DNA of 64,000 nt, taken from positions 558,001-622,000 of the forward strand of contig CAWFXD010000002.1 of the NCBI GenBank assembly GCA_963819695.1. The letters are read 5' to 3'. Positions within the stretch are counted from its first letter, which is position 1. The number at the start of each line of letters is the position of its first letter. A model generated the notes under the pieces. The model saw nothing but the letters and a program-made list of their open reading frames with translations. It made no database searches and was not told where the DNA came from. Origin of the DNA: DASZIT01 sp963819695. GTDB lineage: Bacteria; Actinomycetota; Acidimicrobiia; Acidimicrobiales; RAAP-2. A program made the translations under genes and the position numbers. Positions 36,456-45,052 of this stretch are shown piece by piece.

Positions 36456-36938
36456 TCAGATCTTCAGCTTGCACCAGACGGCTTTGCCGTGGTGGGCCCT
36501 CGACCGGGTGGTGCCCCAGGCGTCAGCCACCGCCTCCACCAGTGCGATGCCTCGCCCTCCCTCGGCGGTCAGCTCGCGATAGAGGCGTCGAGGGGATCGC
36601 AATGCCGCCTTGTCGCAGACGGCAATCTGCAGATGCCGCTTATCGGCGGTGAGGGTGATCGATTCGGCACCGCCGCCGTGCCGCAACCCGTTGGTCACCA
36701 ATTCGGTGGCGACAAGACAGGCATCAGGTTCCATCGCGGTGAGGCCCCAGTCGGACAACACGCCGCGGACGAAGATGCGAGCCACCGAGGCGCTTGACGG
36801 GTCGGGGGGAAGCGAAAGAGTCCGCCGGGCCGGTCGCGCCCAGGCGAGCGGCCCGACCCAGGAGGCGAAGGTGGCGCGACGAGCGTGCGCTCCCTGCCTT
36901 CTGAACGGAATCTCCGCCATCCCCGTGATGAGGTTCAT
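36456..36938 (-). CDS. RsbW-like ATP-binding protein (HATPase_c_2)
   Basis: A 160-aa stand-alone GHKL ATPase. N-box VATELVTNGLRHGGG, G1 VCDKA (the usual D-x-G is altered) and G2 GRGIALVEAVADAWGT are clear. About 35 extra residues lead the domain. It is convergent with the zinc-knuckle gene, 10 nt apart. It may be a second anti-sigma/kinase for the SigB factor or for STAS partners elsewhere. GGGTAG lies upstream, but without a well-spaced -35 element. Confidence 0.83.
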   Translation of the reverse strand: MNLITGMAEIPFRRQGAHARRATFASWVGPLAWARPARRTLSLPPDPSSASVARIFVRGVLSDWGLTAMEPDACLVATELVTNGLRHGGGAESITLTADKRHLQIAVCDKAALRSPRRLYRELTAEGGRGIALVEAVADAWGTTRSRAHHGKAVWCKLKI

Positions 36939-37075
36939 GTCGTGGCCCGGTCCCCTCTCTTGGGCGGTGGGCCTTTTCGGGTCCTGAGTCCTTACCTACC
37001 CACTTCTTGGTGAGGTAACCGCCGAGAAACCGAAAGTCAGTACACTTCGGCCACACGAGAATCGGCGAGGTGGGT

Positions 37076-37540
37076 ATGTCAGACGACGCGACCGACGCAA
37101 TTTGTCGGCTCAAGCACAAGTATTTCCGGCTACTGGACACCAAACGCTTCGTCGAACTGGGCGAGCTCTTCGTTGAGGACGCAACCACCGACTACCAATC
37201 GGCGCCGTCCCCTCACAACGGCCGAGCGGAGATCGTGGAGTTTCTTGTCAACTCACTCAGCGACCCCGGCATCGTCCATCTTCACAACGGGCACCACCCG
37301 GAGATCGACGTTCATGACGATGGCACCGCGTCGGGCATGTGGTACCTGTTCGACAAGGTGATCGTCCCGGCGGCCGACTTCATGCTCGAGGGCACCGGGA
37401 TCTATGAGGACACCTATGTCCAGGTCGACAACCAGTGGAAGTTCAAGCACTCTGGCTACCGACGGATCTATGAAGAGCACCGTAAGCACTCGACGGGAGA
37501 GCTCATCTCCTTCAGCAGCCGGTTCCAACCCGCGTCCTGA
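37076..37540 (+). CDS. SnoaL-like (NTF2-fold) protein
   Basis: A 154-aa SnoaL_4-type NTF2-fold protein: helix start AICRLKHKYFRLLDTKRFVELGELFVEDATTDY, the HNGHHPEIDV strand, and WKFKHSGYRRIYEE at the end. The family includes dehydratases, isomerases and non-enzymatic binders; the Tyr/His/Asp pattern resembles the bile-acid-dehydratase-like branch, but the reaction is unknown. The ATG at 37076 follows a GA-rich site; TACACT about 30 nt upstream may be the -10. Confidence 0.78.
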   Translation: MSDDATDAICRLKHKYFRLLDTKRFVELGELFVEDATTDYQSAPSPHNGRAEIVEFLVNSLSDPGIVHLHNGHHPEIDVHDDGTASGMWYLFDKVIVPAADFMLEGTGIYEDTYVQVDNQWKFKHSGYRRIYEEHRKHSTGELISFSSRFQPAS

Positions 37541-37570
37541 TCACCAACCCTCGATCCTCGGGACTTGACC

Positions 37571-38551
37571 ATGGTCGACCAAGCGGCAACCAGCCCGGGG
37601 CCCGACGACGATCACTACGCGGTGGTGGTCCGGGGGCTCACCAAGTCCTACGGCGGGGTCAGTGCCGTTGCCGGCATCGACTTCCACATCGCCCGCGGTG
37701 AGGTCTTCGCCCTCCTCGGACCCAATGGCGCCGGCAAGACCACCACCGTCGAGATCCTCGAGGGGTTTCGGCAGCGAGACGGCGGCCAGGTCTCGGTCCT
37801 CGGTTATGACCCCGGGCAACATCAGAGCAAGCTGCGAGACCTCCTCGGGATCGTCCTCCAGTCCAGCGCGGTCGACCCCTATCTCACCGTCGAGGAGATG
37901 ATCGGGATGTTTGCCCACTTCTTCCCGCATCCGAGGCCGGTCGGCGAGGTGATCGAACTTGTCGGTCTGACCGAGAAGCGGACCAGCCGGGTGGTCAAGC
38001 TCTCCGGTGGTCAGCAGCGCCGACTCGACGTGGCCATCGCGCTGGCTGGTGATCCCGAACTGCTGTTCCTGGACGAGCCCACCACCGGATTCGATCCATC
38101 GGCCCGCCGCGGGGCATGGGAGGTGGTGAAGAACCTGGCGGCGTTGGGCAAGACGGTATTGCTCACCACCCACTACATGGACGAGGCCCAGTATCTTGCT
38201 GACCGGGTGGCGGTGATCGCGTCGGGCCGGATCGTCGCCGCTGGCACCCCGGCCACCATCGGCGGTCGCGATCAGGCTCGGCCCCGGGTCCGGTTCCGGG
38301 TGCCGGCCGGGACCCGACCTCCGGCCGAACTGGCCGCCAGCACCGCCCCGGACGGTGTGAGCAGCTTCGCCACCCACGACCTCACCCGGGACCTTCACAC
38401 CCTCACCACCTGGGCCATCGACAACCGGGTGGAGATCGATCGGCTGGAGATCGTGCGGCCCTCGTTGGAGGACACCTATCTGGAGCTGACCGGCGAGGAC
38501 GCCGGTGATCCCGGCCCGCCGGTCGGGCCCGGGGACACCGAGCCGACATGA
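37571..38551 (+). CDS. ABC transporter ATPase (ABC-2 exporter)
   Basis: A 326-aa nucleotide-binding subunit. Walker A GPNGAGKTTT, signature LSGGQQRR, Walker B LLFLDEP, and switch His in LTTHYMDEAQ. The C-terminal 80 residues form the regulatory domain seen in drug/antibiotic-export ATPases (DrrA type). Start ATG 37571 rather than the in-frame TTG at 37565. It overlaps the permease gene (ATGA) and forms a two-gene exporter of unknown substrate. Confidence 0.92.
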   Translation: MVDQAATSPGPDDDHYAVVVRGLTKSYGGVSAVAGIDFHIARGEVFALLGPNGAGKTTTVEILEGFRQRDGGQVSVLGYDPGQHQSKLRDLLGIVLQSSAVDPYLTVEEMIGMFAHFFPHPRPVGEVIELVGLTEKRTSRVVKLSGGQQRRLDVAIALAGDPELLFLDEPTTGFDPSARRGAWEVVKNLAALGKTVLLTTHYMDEAQYLADRVAVIASGRIVAAGTPATIGGRDQARPRVRFRVPAGTRPPAELAASTAPDGVSSFATHDLTRDLHTLTTWAIDNRVEIDRLEIVRPSLEDTYLELTGEDAGDPGPPVGPGDTEPT

Positions 38552-39315
38552 AGACGCTCCGCCTCACGTTCTGGCAGCTTCGCTATACCAACAAGGCTTA
38601 CTGGCGGAACCCGGCGGCCGCCTTCTTCACCTTTGCCTTCCCGCTGATGTTCCTGGTGATCTTCACGTCCCTCCTCGGCCACGGCCATATCACCCTGAGC
38701 GGCAGGCGGATCGACCTGTCCACCTATTACGTCGCCGCCATGGCTTCATTCGCGGTCATCAGCGCGTCCTACGTCAACATGGGCATCGGGGTGACGTTTC
38801 AGAGGGAGACAGGGATACTCAAGCGGATCGAGGGGAGCCCGCTCCCGGGGCCGGCCTACCTCACCGCCCGGGTGATCCATTCGATGTTGACATCGGTGTT
38901 GTTGGTGGTCATCACCGCCGCCTTCGGGAAGGGCTTCTACCATGCCGCGATTCCGGCGGGCCGGAGCCTGGTGTTCTTTCTGGTGATGTTGGTGGTCGGC
39001 TCGGCCAGCTTCTGCGCCCTGGGTCTGGCAATCACCGCGGTGGTCCCCAACGCCGACTCGTCCGCCGCCATCGTGAACGCCACCATCCTCCCCCTCCTCT
39101 TCCTGTCCGGCGTATTCATTCCCATCGGGGACCATGCGCCGGCCTGGATTGTGTGGGTGGGTCGGATCTTCCCGGTCAAGCACTTTGCCGACGGTCTGCA
39201 GGCCGGCTTTCTCGGGGCGACCTTTCATTGGAGCGACGTGCTGATCGTGGCCGCCTGGGGAGCGGCCGGCCTGCTGTTGGCGGCCCGGTACTTTAGCTGG
39301 GAGCCTCGGAGGTAG
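38548..39315 (+). CDS. ABC-2 type permease
   Basis: A 255-aa membrane subunit with six hydrophobic helices (about 24-44, 60-80, 105-130, 140-163, 168-190 and 228-247). The segment MGIGVTFQRETGILKRIEGSPLP is the classic ABC-2 cytoplasmic loop. The start overlaps the ATPase stop by 4 nt, so the pair is co-translated. Cargo may be a drug or lipid. Confidence 0.9.
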   Translation: MKTLRLTFWQLRYTNKAYWRNPAAAFFTFAFPLMFLVIFTSLLGHGHITLSGRRIDLSTYYVAAMASFAVISASYVNMGIGVTFQRETGILKRIEGSPLPGPAYLTARVIHSMLTSVLLVVITAAFGKGFYHAAIPAGRSLVFFLVMLVVGSASFCALGLAITAVVPNADSSAAIVNATILPLLFLSGVFIPIGDHAPAWIVWVGRIFPVKHFADGLQAGFLGATFHWSDVLIVAAWGAAGLLLAARYFSWEPRR

Positions 39316-39378
39316 CCGGGTTCTGGTGGGCGGTCGAGCCGGAAACTGGTCAGTCAGCGACAGATGGAGAGGAGAGCG

Positions 39379-40140
39379 ATGACGGATCGGTTGGTTGATA
39401 CGGTCGCCCTGGTCACCGGGGCTTCCAGTGGGATCGGCGAGGCCACCGCGTTGGCCCTGGCCGCCGAAGGTGCCACCCTGGCCATCGCCGCCCGGCGCCG
39501 CGACCGCCTGGAGGCGTTGGCCGCACGGATCGGCGGCGACAGCCGGACCCTGGTGCTCGAGACGGATGTCACCGACCCGGATCAGGCGCGGGCCATGGTC
39601 GAACGCACGGTGGCCGAGTTCGGTCGGCTGGACACGGTGATCAACAATGCCGGCGTCATGCTCCTCGGCCCCATCGTGGGCGCCCCGCTGGAGGAGTGGC
39701 AACAGATGGTGCATCTCAACGTGCTCGGACTGCTCTACACCACCCATGCCGCCCTTCCCCATTTGCTGGCTGCGGCCGAGAGTGATCCGCGCCGGGTCGC
39801 CGACGTCGTGAACGTGAGCTCGGTCGCCGGCCGGGTGGCCCGGCAGGGGAGTGGCGTCTACAACGCCACCAAGTTCGGGGTCGGGGCGTTCTCCGAGTCG
39901 CTGCGCCAGGAGGTGACCAGGCGGCATGTGCGGGTCTCGATCATCGAGCCGGGCGCGGTGCTCACCGAGTTGGCCAGCCACAACCGTCCCGAGATCATCA
40001 AGAACATTCAGGCGACGTTTGGTGATTTCGTCAGGATGCAGGCCGATGACATTGCCGAGGCGATCGTCTTCACCGTGACCCGCCCGCGGCATGTGACCGT
40101 CAATGAGGTCTTGATCCGTCCCACCGAACAAGAGCGCTGA
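39379..40140 (+). CDS. short-chain dehydrogenase/reductase
   Basis: A 253-aa classical SDR. Cofactor motif TGASSGIGEA (an Arg follows in AARRRDRL, favouring NADP), NNAGVM, catalytic Ser in NVSSVAGR and YxxxK in YNATKF. Resembles YdfG-like serine/3-hydroxy acid or clavaldehyde-type dehydrogenases. ATG 39379 follows AGGAGAG. Stand-alone gene, convergent with the iron permease gene. Confidence 0.87.
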   Translation: MTDRLVDTVALVTGASSGIGEATALALAAEGATLAIAARRRDRLEALAARIGGDSRTLVLETDVTDPDQARAMVERTVAEFGRLDTVINNAGVMLLGPIVGAPLEEWQQMVHLNVLGLLYTTHAALPHLLAAAESDPRRVADVVNVSSVAGRVARQGSGVYNATKFGVGAFSESLRQEVTRRHVRVSIIEPGAVLTELASHNRPEIIKNIQATFGDFVRMQADDIAEAIVFTVTRPRHVTVNEVLIRPTEQER

Positions 40141-40167
40141 GGTCAGCCGGCCGATCGGACGGGTTTC

Positions 40168-41049
40168 TCAGCTGGGGGCATGGGCCGGAGATTTGCCGGC
40201 GGCGGACGGCAACCCTCTCCGGGCTCGACGTCCGAGGTAGATGAAGAGGGTCACCGCCACCGCCACGTAGACGACCCAGGCGATGATCTGCAGCACGGTG
40301 GGATGGTCGGCGTAACCGAGAAAGCTGTGGAACACGTCGCCGAGGGAGCTGTCCTGGCTCAGCACGCCACTCGAATTCCACACACTGTGTCCGAGGAAGG
40401 GGAGCCAGCCGAGCTCCTGCATGTTCTGGATGGCATCGGCGAGCAGGCCGGCGGCGAATACCATCAGCACCACGCCGATGACCCGGAAGAACACCCCGAA
40501 GTTGAGACGCCGCCCCAGCTTGTAGACCATGTAGGCGATGACCATGGCGACCCCGAGCCCAGCCGCCGCCCCGACCAGCAGCCCGGAGCCGCGGGCGTCG
40601 GTGGCGGCCTGGGTCGTCGACGCGAAGACGATGGCCAGGGTGAACACCATGGTCTCGAGCCCCTCGCGGCCGACCGCCTGGAAGGCGAGAAGGCCTATCC
40701 CGAACCGCGCCTTCCCGTTGAGGGCTGCCTCTGACCTCCGGCTCAGATCCGAAGACATCGTCCGACTGTGAGACTGCATCCAGAACGTCATATAGGTCAG
40801 AACCGCGGCGGCCAGCAGATAGGTGACCGTCTCGAAGACCCGCTGCACCGTCGACCCGTTGTACTGCTTGATCACCAAGTAGGCCGCGACCCCCCCGCCG
40901 GCAATCAGCAGCACCGCGGCGCCCACCCCGAGCAGGACGTCGCGGAAATGACGGCGCTGCCCGATCTTGTCCAGGTAAGCCAAGAGGATGGCCACGATCA
41001 TGCTGGCCTCGATCCCCTCGCGGAGGAAGATGACGAAGACAGGAATCAT
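40168..41049 (-). CDS. efeU: FTR1-family high-affinity iron permease (EfeU-like)
   Basis: A 293-aa membrane protein with seven hydrophobic helices and the two iron-binding REGxE motifs: REGIE (10-14) in helix 1 and REGLE (128-132) in helix 4. It imports iron oxidised at the outer face. The usual partners EfeO and EfeB are not seen here, so it is a lone permease. A near-consensus promoter with an IdeR-like box lies 200 nt upstream, and a 36-codon reading frame in that leader overlaps its ATG (ATGA). Confidence 0.92.
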   Translation of the reverse strand: MIPVFVIFLREGIEASMIVAILLAYLDKIGQRRHFRDVLLGVGAAVLLIAGGGVAAYLVIKQYNGSTVQRVFETVTYLLAAAVLTYMTFWMQSHSRTMSSDLSRRSEAALNGKARFGIGLLAFQAVGREGLETMVFTLAIVFASTTQAATDARGSGLLVGAAAGLGVAMVIAYMVYKLGRRLNFGVFFRVIGVVLMVFAAGLLADAIQNMQELGWLPFLGHSVWNSSGVLSQDSSLGDVFHSFLGYADHPTVLQIIAWVVYVAVAVTLFIYLGRRARRGLPSAAGKSPAHAPS

Positions 41050-41156
41050 CGAACCGCCGCGGACCCCGACGACCGAGGGAGGCGGGCTGCGGTCACCCGG
41101 GGGTGGGCGACCGGATCGGCCAACGGGCGGGTGATCGGTGTGCCCGGGACGGTCAT
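41046..41156 (-). CDS. possible 36-aa leader peptide of efeU
   Basis: Short frame starting ATG 41156 behind a GGAGG site (9-nt spacing) and ending in a TGA that overlaps the efeU start codon. The product is basic (MTVPGTPITRPLADPVAHPR..) and resembles nothing known. The efeU start has no good ribosome site of its own, so coupling is plausible. The frame could be chance in this GC-rich leader. Confidence 0.3.
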   Translation of the reverse strand: MTVPGTPITRPLADPVAHPRVTAARLPRSSGSAAVR

Positions 41157-41250
41157 CGCTCGCTGCCTCCGATCTCTTGGGTCCCGCTCCCCGGTGGGAG
41201 CGGGAGAACGGATCCGACGAACTGCACTTCTCAGGTGTGGGTCACAAAAA

Positions 41251-41280
41251 ATATTAGGCGCGCCGAACATTGGCTGTCAA
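41251..41280 (-). promoter_or_regulatory. efeU promoter with IdeR/DtxR-like iron box
   Basis: Minus strand TTGACA (41280-41275), 18 nt, TAATAT (41256-41251): almost consensus SigA. The spacer and -10 are overlapped by TTAGGCGCGCCGAACATTG (plus strand 41254-41272), which agrees with the 19-bp DtxR/IdeR box at 12 positions. This is the expected layout for iron repression of an iron permease. Confidence 0.6.
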
Positions 41281-41349
41281 CCCGTTTTCAAGGCAGGTGG
41301 CAGTTAGGATCCGGAGGTCAGCGGCCCACGACAGGACGGATATCCACCC

Positions 41350-42240
41350 ATGAGCGATGCCACCGCGCCGACCGGCAGGTCCATGACCGGCAAGACGGTG
41401 ATCGTGACCGGGGCCAACTCGGGGATCGGTAAGGCCACTGCGGTGGCGCTGGCCCGGGCGGGGGCCCGAACGGTGATCACCGCCCGCGACCAGAGCCGGG
41501 GGAACCAGGCGGTGGAGGACATCCGCCAGGCCAGCGGTAGCGACCAGGTCGAACTGGTGGTCTTCGATCTCGGCGACCTGGCGTCGGTCCGGGCTGGTGC
41601 GGCCGAGCTCCTCGATCGGTGCCCGCGCATCGACGTGCTGATCAACAACGCCGGCCTGGTGCTCACCGACCGGGCCGAGACCGTCGACGGGTACGAAGCC
41701 ACCTTCGCCGTCAACCACCTGGGGCCGTTCCTGTTGACTGAGCTCCTCTGCGAACGGCTGGTGGCATCGGCTCCGTCCCGGGTGGTGAATGTGGCCTCCA
41801 CCGCCCACCGGTCGGCGCGCCACGGCCTCGACTTCGAGGACCTGCAGTCACGCCGGGGCTACAAGGGAATGCGGGTCTACGGGAATTCGAAGCTGGCCAA
41901 CATCCTCTTCACCGCCGAGCTGGCCAGCCGCTTGTCGGGCAAAGGGGTGACGGCCAACTCGGTCCACCCGGGTACCGTCGCCACCGGTTACGGACGCGAC
42001 GGCGACACCCGAGGGTTCTTGGCCTTCGGGTTGAAGGTCATCAAGCCGTTCGTCCTCACCCCGGAGAAGGGGGCCCGGACGTCGGTGTACCTGGCCTCGT
42101 CGGAAGCCGTCGCCGCCGTCACCGGCAAGTACTTCGTGAAGTGCAAGGCTCGCAAACCTTCGGCTGCCGCCCAGGACGAGGCGGCCGCCCGCCGGCTCTG
42201 GGCGGTCAGCGAAGAACTGGTGGGCGCGGCGAAGGCGTGA
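41350..42240 (+). CDS. short-chain dehydrogenase (retinol-dehydrogenase-like)
   Basis: A 296-aa SDR: cofactor motif TGANSGIGKA, NNAGLV, NHLGPFLLT, VASTAHRSA and catalytic YGNSKLAN (YxxSK). The layout and the long C-terminal part (EKGARTSVYLASS) match the RDH/WW-oxidoreductase-like group, which acts on lipophilic alcohols or aldehydes. The N-terminal extension (MSDATAPTGRSM) is short and polar. Its promoter region overlaps the divergent efeU promoter and iron box. Confidence 0.87.
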   Translation: MSDATAPTGRSMTGKTVIVTGANSGIGKATAVALARAGARTVITARDQSRGNQAVEDIRQASGSDQVELVVFDLGDLASVRAGAAELLDRCPRIDVLINNAGLVLTDRAETVDGYEATFAVNHLGPFLLTELLCERLVASAPSRVVNVASTAHRSARHGLDFEDLQSRRGYKGMRVYGNSKLANILFTAELASRLSGKGVTANSVHPGTVATGYGRDGDTRGFLAFGLKVIKPFVLTPEKGARTSVYLASSEAVAAVTGKYFVKCKARKPSAAAQDEAAARRLWAVSEELVGAAKA

Positions 42241-42295
42241 GGATCCGGGGCCTCTCCGGCGCCCGCCACAACGCAGCTGACCGCCGGCAGTTCGC

Positions 42296-43401
42296 TCACC
42301 CCGTCCACGGCTGGGCCGCGGCGAAATCGGCGGCGAAGGTGGAGCTGGCGGCGGAGACCACCGCCGGGTCGCCGAGGGCGACTCCGAGCTCGCGGTTGGA
42401 ATCCAGGGAGGCCCGGGAGAAGTTCTCCGACCCGATGAAGGCGACCTTCCGGTCGGCCACGATCATCTTGGCGTGGATGTAGATGGGCGTCTCGCCGTGG
42501 AAGACCCGGACCTGCACCCCGGCCGCCTTCAGGGTCGAGAATTCGGGTTTCCACGAACTCTGGTCGGTCATCACCACCTTGACCACCACCCCCCGCCGGG
42601 AAGCCGCCGCCAACGCCGCCACGATGGTGGGGTCGCTCATCTCCTCGTTGTAGACAAGGAGCTCGGAGGTGGCCGATCCGATGAGGGAGGCCAGCCCGGC
42701 CGAGCTGCCGGGGCTCCAGATCAGATCGGTGCCGGCCGACGGAGTCGTCGGGGTGCCGTCGAAGTCCGCCGTGAAGGTGGCTTCTACTGAGGCCACATCG
42801 GCGGGATTCGAGTCGGCGACCGCGAAGTCGCGGGTGTTGACGTAGTAACGAGAGGTGAGATTGAGGGTCATCACCGAGCAGGCCGAGTTGTCGACGCAGA
42901 ACGCCTTGACGTGGAAGGCGGCGAATGTTCGGGGCGCCCACCTCACCTCGACTCCGTGCGCGGCCAGGTAGGAGTAGGCCGGCTGATTTTGGGTGGCCTC
43001 CGGGCCGTGGTCGAGGATCACCCGCACCGTAACCCCGCGGCCGGCATCGCTGGCCAGGATCGACTCGGCCCGGGTATCCACCAACTCGTACATCGACAGG
43101 TCGAGGGTACGGCGGGGCGAGCCCAGCGACGCGTAGATCGGCGCCATCCCCTGATCGGGCTCGGCGATCAGGGCCGACCCCGAAGGGCCGGTCGATCCCG
43201 GTGAGGTGGACGCGGGGGCGGGCGGCGCGGTGGCGGGGGTGGTCGGGAGCGCCGCGCCGGAGCCGGGAGCGGTAGTTGCCGGGGAGGTGAGGGGCGATGC
43301 CGTGCAGGCGGTCAGGCCGATGGCCATCGCACAGGCGGCGGCCGCGGCGAAACCGCGGGCGAATAGCGGTGCGAGACTCGAAACAGCTGGCGGTGGCGCA
43401 C
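42296..43401 (-). CDS. phospholipase D-family lipoprotein, frame break in the signal peptide
   Basis: Exported PLD-superfamily protein of about 365 aa with two HKD motifs: HVKAFCVD and HAKMIVAD, each H-x-K-x4-D, so it is a complete bilobed enzyme (phosphodiesterase or nuclease). The signal region AAAAACAMAIGLTAC is a lipobox. An ideal start, GTG 43401 with AAGGAG 7 nt upstream, lies one frame away from the lipobox frame. A one-base indel between about 43400 and 43350 is therefore likely; without it the frame opens at ATG 43456, which lies upstream of the predicted promoter. The promoter is of the PafBC-like form. Confidence 0.78.
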
Positions 43402-43428
43402 GGTGTGACTCCTTGTCCCCGACGGGCA

Positions 43429-43451
43429 AACCTAGGCCGGACCTGTGACAC
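43429..43451 (-). promoter_or_regulatory. PafBC/RecA-NDp-like promoter of the PLD gene
   Basis: Minus strand GTGTCACAG (43451-43443), 8 nt, TAGGTT (43434-43429); a transcript would start near 43422, just before the AAGGAG ribosome site (43414-43409). Spacing equals the sites at 1608 and 5152; the box has two differences from them. Confidence 0.45.
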
Positions 43452-43468
43452 CCCATCGTCCCGGCCGG

Positions 43469-44767
43469 CTACAGCGGCTCTCCCTCTCCCAGTTCGCTGG
43501 TGGTGTCGGCGATGGCCCGCTCGGCGGCTCCGGCGGCGAGGGGTTCGCCACCCCCGGTGTCCCGCCACAGCTCGGGGACCCGCCACAGCAACACCAGCAC
43601 CCCGACGACGCAAGCCGCGCCTCCCGACCACACCGCGAACTGGGGACCGCCGAGCTCGGCGGCCAGACCGGTCTCCGCGTCCCCCAACCGGGGGCCGCCG
43701 GCCACCACCGCGAAGAAGGTCCCCGACAGCCGGCCCTGGAGGTGGTCCGGCACCGTCCGCTGCTGGACCGCCTGGCGGAACACCGCGGAGATGACATCGG
43801 CGGCGCCGGCCAGGGCCAGCAGCCCCAGGCCGATCCCCAGCACCGGGATGATGCCGAACAGGGCGATGGTGGTGCCCCACACCGTCACGCAGGCGGCGAT
43901 GGCCCTCCCCTGATGGCGAACCCGTTGGCACCAACCGGTCAGCAGGGAGCCGACCAGGGCCCCGGCCCCGGGCGCGGCATAGAGCAGTCCGACCACCCCG
44001 GCACCGCCCCGGAACAGGCCCACCCCGAGGGCCGGGAACACTGCCCTCGGCATGCCGAAGATCATGGCGTTGAGATCGATCCAGTAGGTGGCCGACAACA
44101 TCTTCTGGCCTTTGAGGTGGGAAAAGCCCTCGGCCATCGAACGGAGCCCCATCGGGGTCCCCCCGCCGGTGGGCACCAGCGGGGGCAGCAGGAGGGCGAC
44201 GGCCAGGGCCACGCCGAAGGTGGCCACGTCGATCCCGAACACGGCCCCCAGCCCGATGCTGGCGATCAGCACCCCGGCCAGGGCCGGCCCCGCCACCAGT
44301 GCCAGCTGCTGGATGGATGTCTGCAGGGCCACCGCACCGATGACGTCCTCCTCGGGCACGACCATGTACAGCGTGGCCCGGCGGGCCGGCCAGTCCACGC
44401 CCTGAAAGCCGGCGGCCGCCGCCGCGCAGACGAACAGCGGCCAGACCTGGGGATGGGGGAGCGTGGCGTTGACGACCAACCCACCGCTGGCCGTGGCCAT
44501 GGCCAACTGGGTGACGATCAGTACCTTCCGACGGTCCATGGCGTCGGCCAGGGTTCCGCCGATCAGCGCGCCGCCCAACAGCGGGACCAGCCCCACCACG
44601 CCGGTCAAACCGACGATCAATGTGGAGCGGGTCAGCGCGTAGGCCTCGAACGAGACGGCCACCAATGTCAGCTGGGAGCCCATGCCCGACACCACCTGGC
44701 CGGACCACAGACGGCGGAAGTCGCGGTGACGGCGCAACGGGGTGATGTCGATGACGACGCGAGCCAC
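43469..44767 (-). CDS. MFS exporter (EntS/MFS_3-like)
   Basis: A 432-aa transporter with about 12 hydrophobic helices. DFRRLWSGQVVSGMGSQLT at the start and GGTLADAMDRRKVLI (motif A) mark the MFS_3 group that includes the enterobactin exporter EntS. Substrate unknown. GTG 44767 is chosen because TACGGT (44779-44774) ends 6 nt upstream; longer in-frame readings are arginine-rich and cross the divergent small transcription unit. Confidence 0.87.
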   Translation of the reverse strand: MARVVIDITPLRRHRDFRRLWSGQVVSGMGSQLTLVAVSFEAYALTRSTLIVGLTGVVGLVPLLGGALIGGTLADAMDRRKVLIVTQLAMATASGGLVVNATLPHPQVWPLFVCAAAAAGFQGVDWPARRATLYMVVPEEDVIGAVALQTSIQQLALVAGPALAGVLIASIGLGAVFGIDVATFGVALAVALLLPPLVPTGGGTPMGLRSMAEGFSHLKGQKMLSATYWIDLNAMIFGMPRAVFPALGVGLFRGGAGVVGLLYAAPGAGALVGSLLTGWCQRVRHQGRAIAACVTVWGTTIALFGIIPVLGIGLGLLALAGAADVISAVFRQAVQQRTVPDHLQGRLSGTFFAVVAGGPRLGDAETGLAAELGGPQFAVWSGGAACVVGVLVLLWRVPELWRDTGGGEPLAAGAAERAIADTTSELGEGEPL

Positions 44768-44845
44768 CCGGCAACCGTAGTGGGGAAGGTGTTGCGCTGT
44801 CCGACGATGTCGGAGCCGGCGAGCCGACGCGATACACTGGCGATC

Positions 44846-45052
44846 ATGCGTTCTACCGATGTGGCCGCAAGTCGGATGTTCCGACGGGCCGGGAGCCAGC
44901 TGGCTTCCGGGTCCCGGCCACGGGTCTGGGGCGCTCGCGCGCGGGCTCGACGCCATGGTATGCGTGCCTGCCGTATCGGCCGCCGGCGCCAAGGCGATCT
45001 CGGAGGCACTCCTGACGGAGTAACCGACCAACAACATGGTCGGGGACCGTAA
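44846..45052 (+). CDS. possible 68-aa leaderless small ORF in a short transcription unit
   Basis: TACACT (44833-44838) lies 7 nt before ATG 44846. The frame ends at TAA 45050-45052, directly against the first base of a strong terminator stem. The product is Arg-rich (MRSTDVAASRMFRR..) and unlike known proteins. Codon third positions are GC-rich only in the first half, and another frame looks better in the second half (VSAAGAKAISEALLTE), so there may be a frame break, or the unit may be a structured RNA. A 7-bp hairpin (CCGACCA / TGGTCGG, 45024-45043) precedes the terminator. Confidence 0.35.
   Translation: MRSTDVAASRMFRRAGSQLASGSRPRVWGARARARRHGMRACRIGRRRQGDLGGTPDGVTDQQHGRGP

Noticed and set aside
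36960..37020. GGGTAG element before the RsbW-like gene at 36938
   Set aside because: The only GTT-like -35 candidate is 14 nt away and imperfect, unlike the exact 16-nt spacing at 9.8-10.8 kb.
41988..44837. 949-codon open frame on the minus strand
   Set aside because: It runs antisense or out of frame across the SDR, PLD and MFS genes, is Arg/Gly/Pro-rich and lacks domains; a shadow of GC-rich coding DNA.
44780..45037. N-terminal extension of the MFS exporter to 45037
   Set aside because: Composition is Arg/Pro-rich without homology, and it crosses a promoter and a divergent unit; GTG 44767 with a TACGGT box is better.
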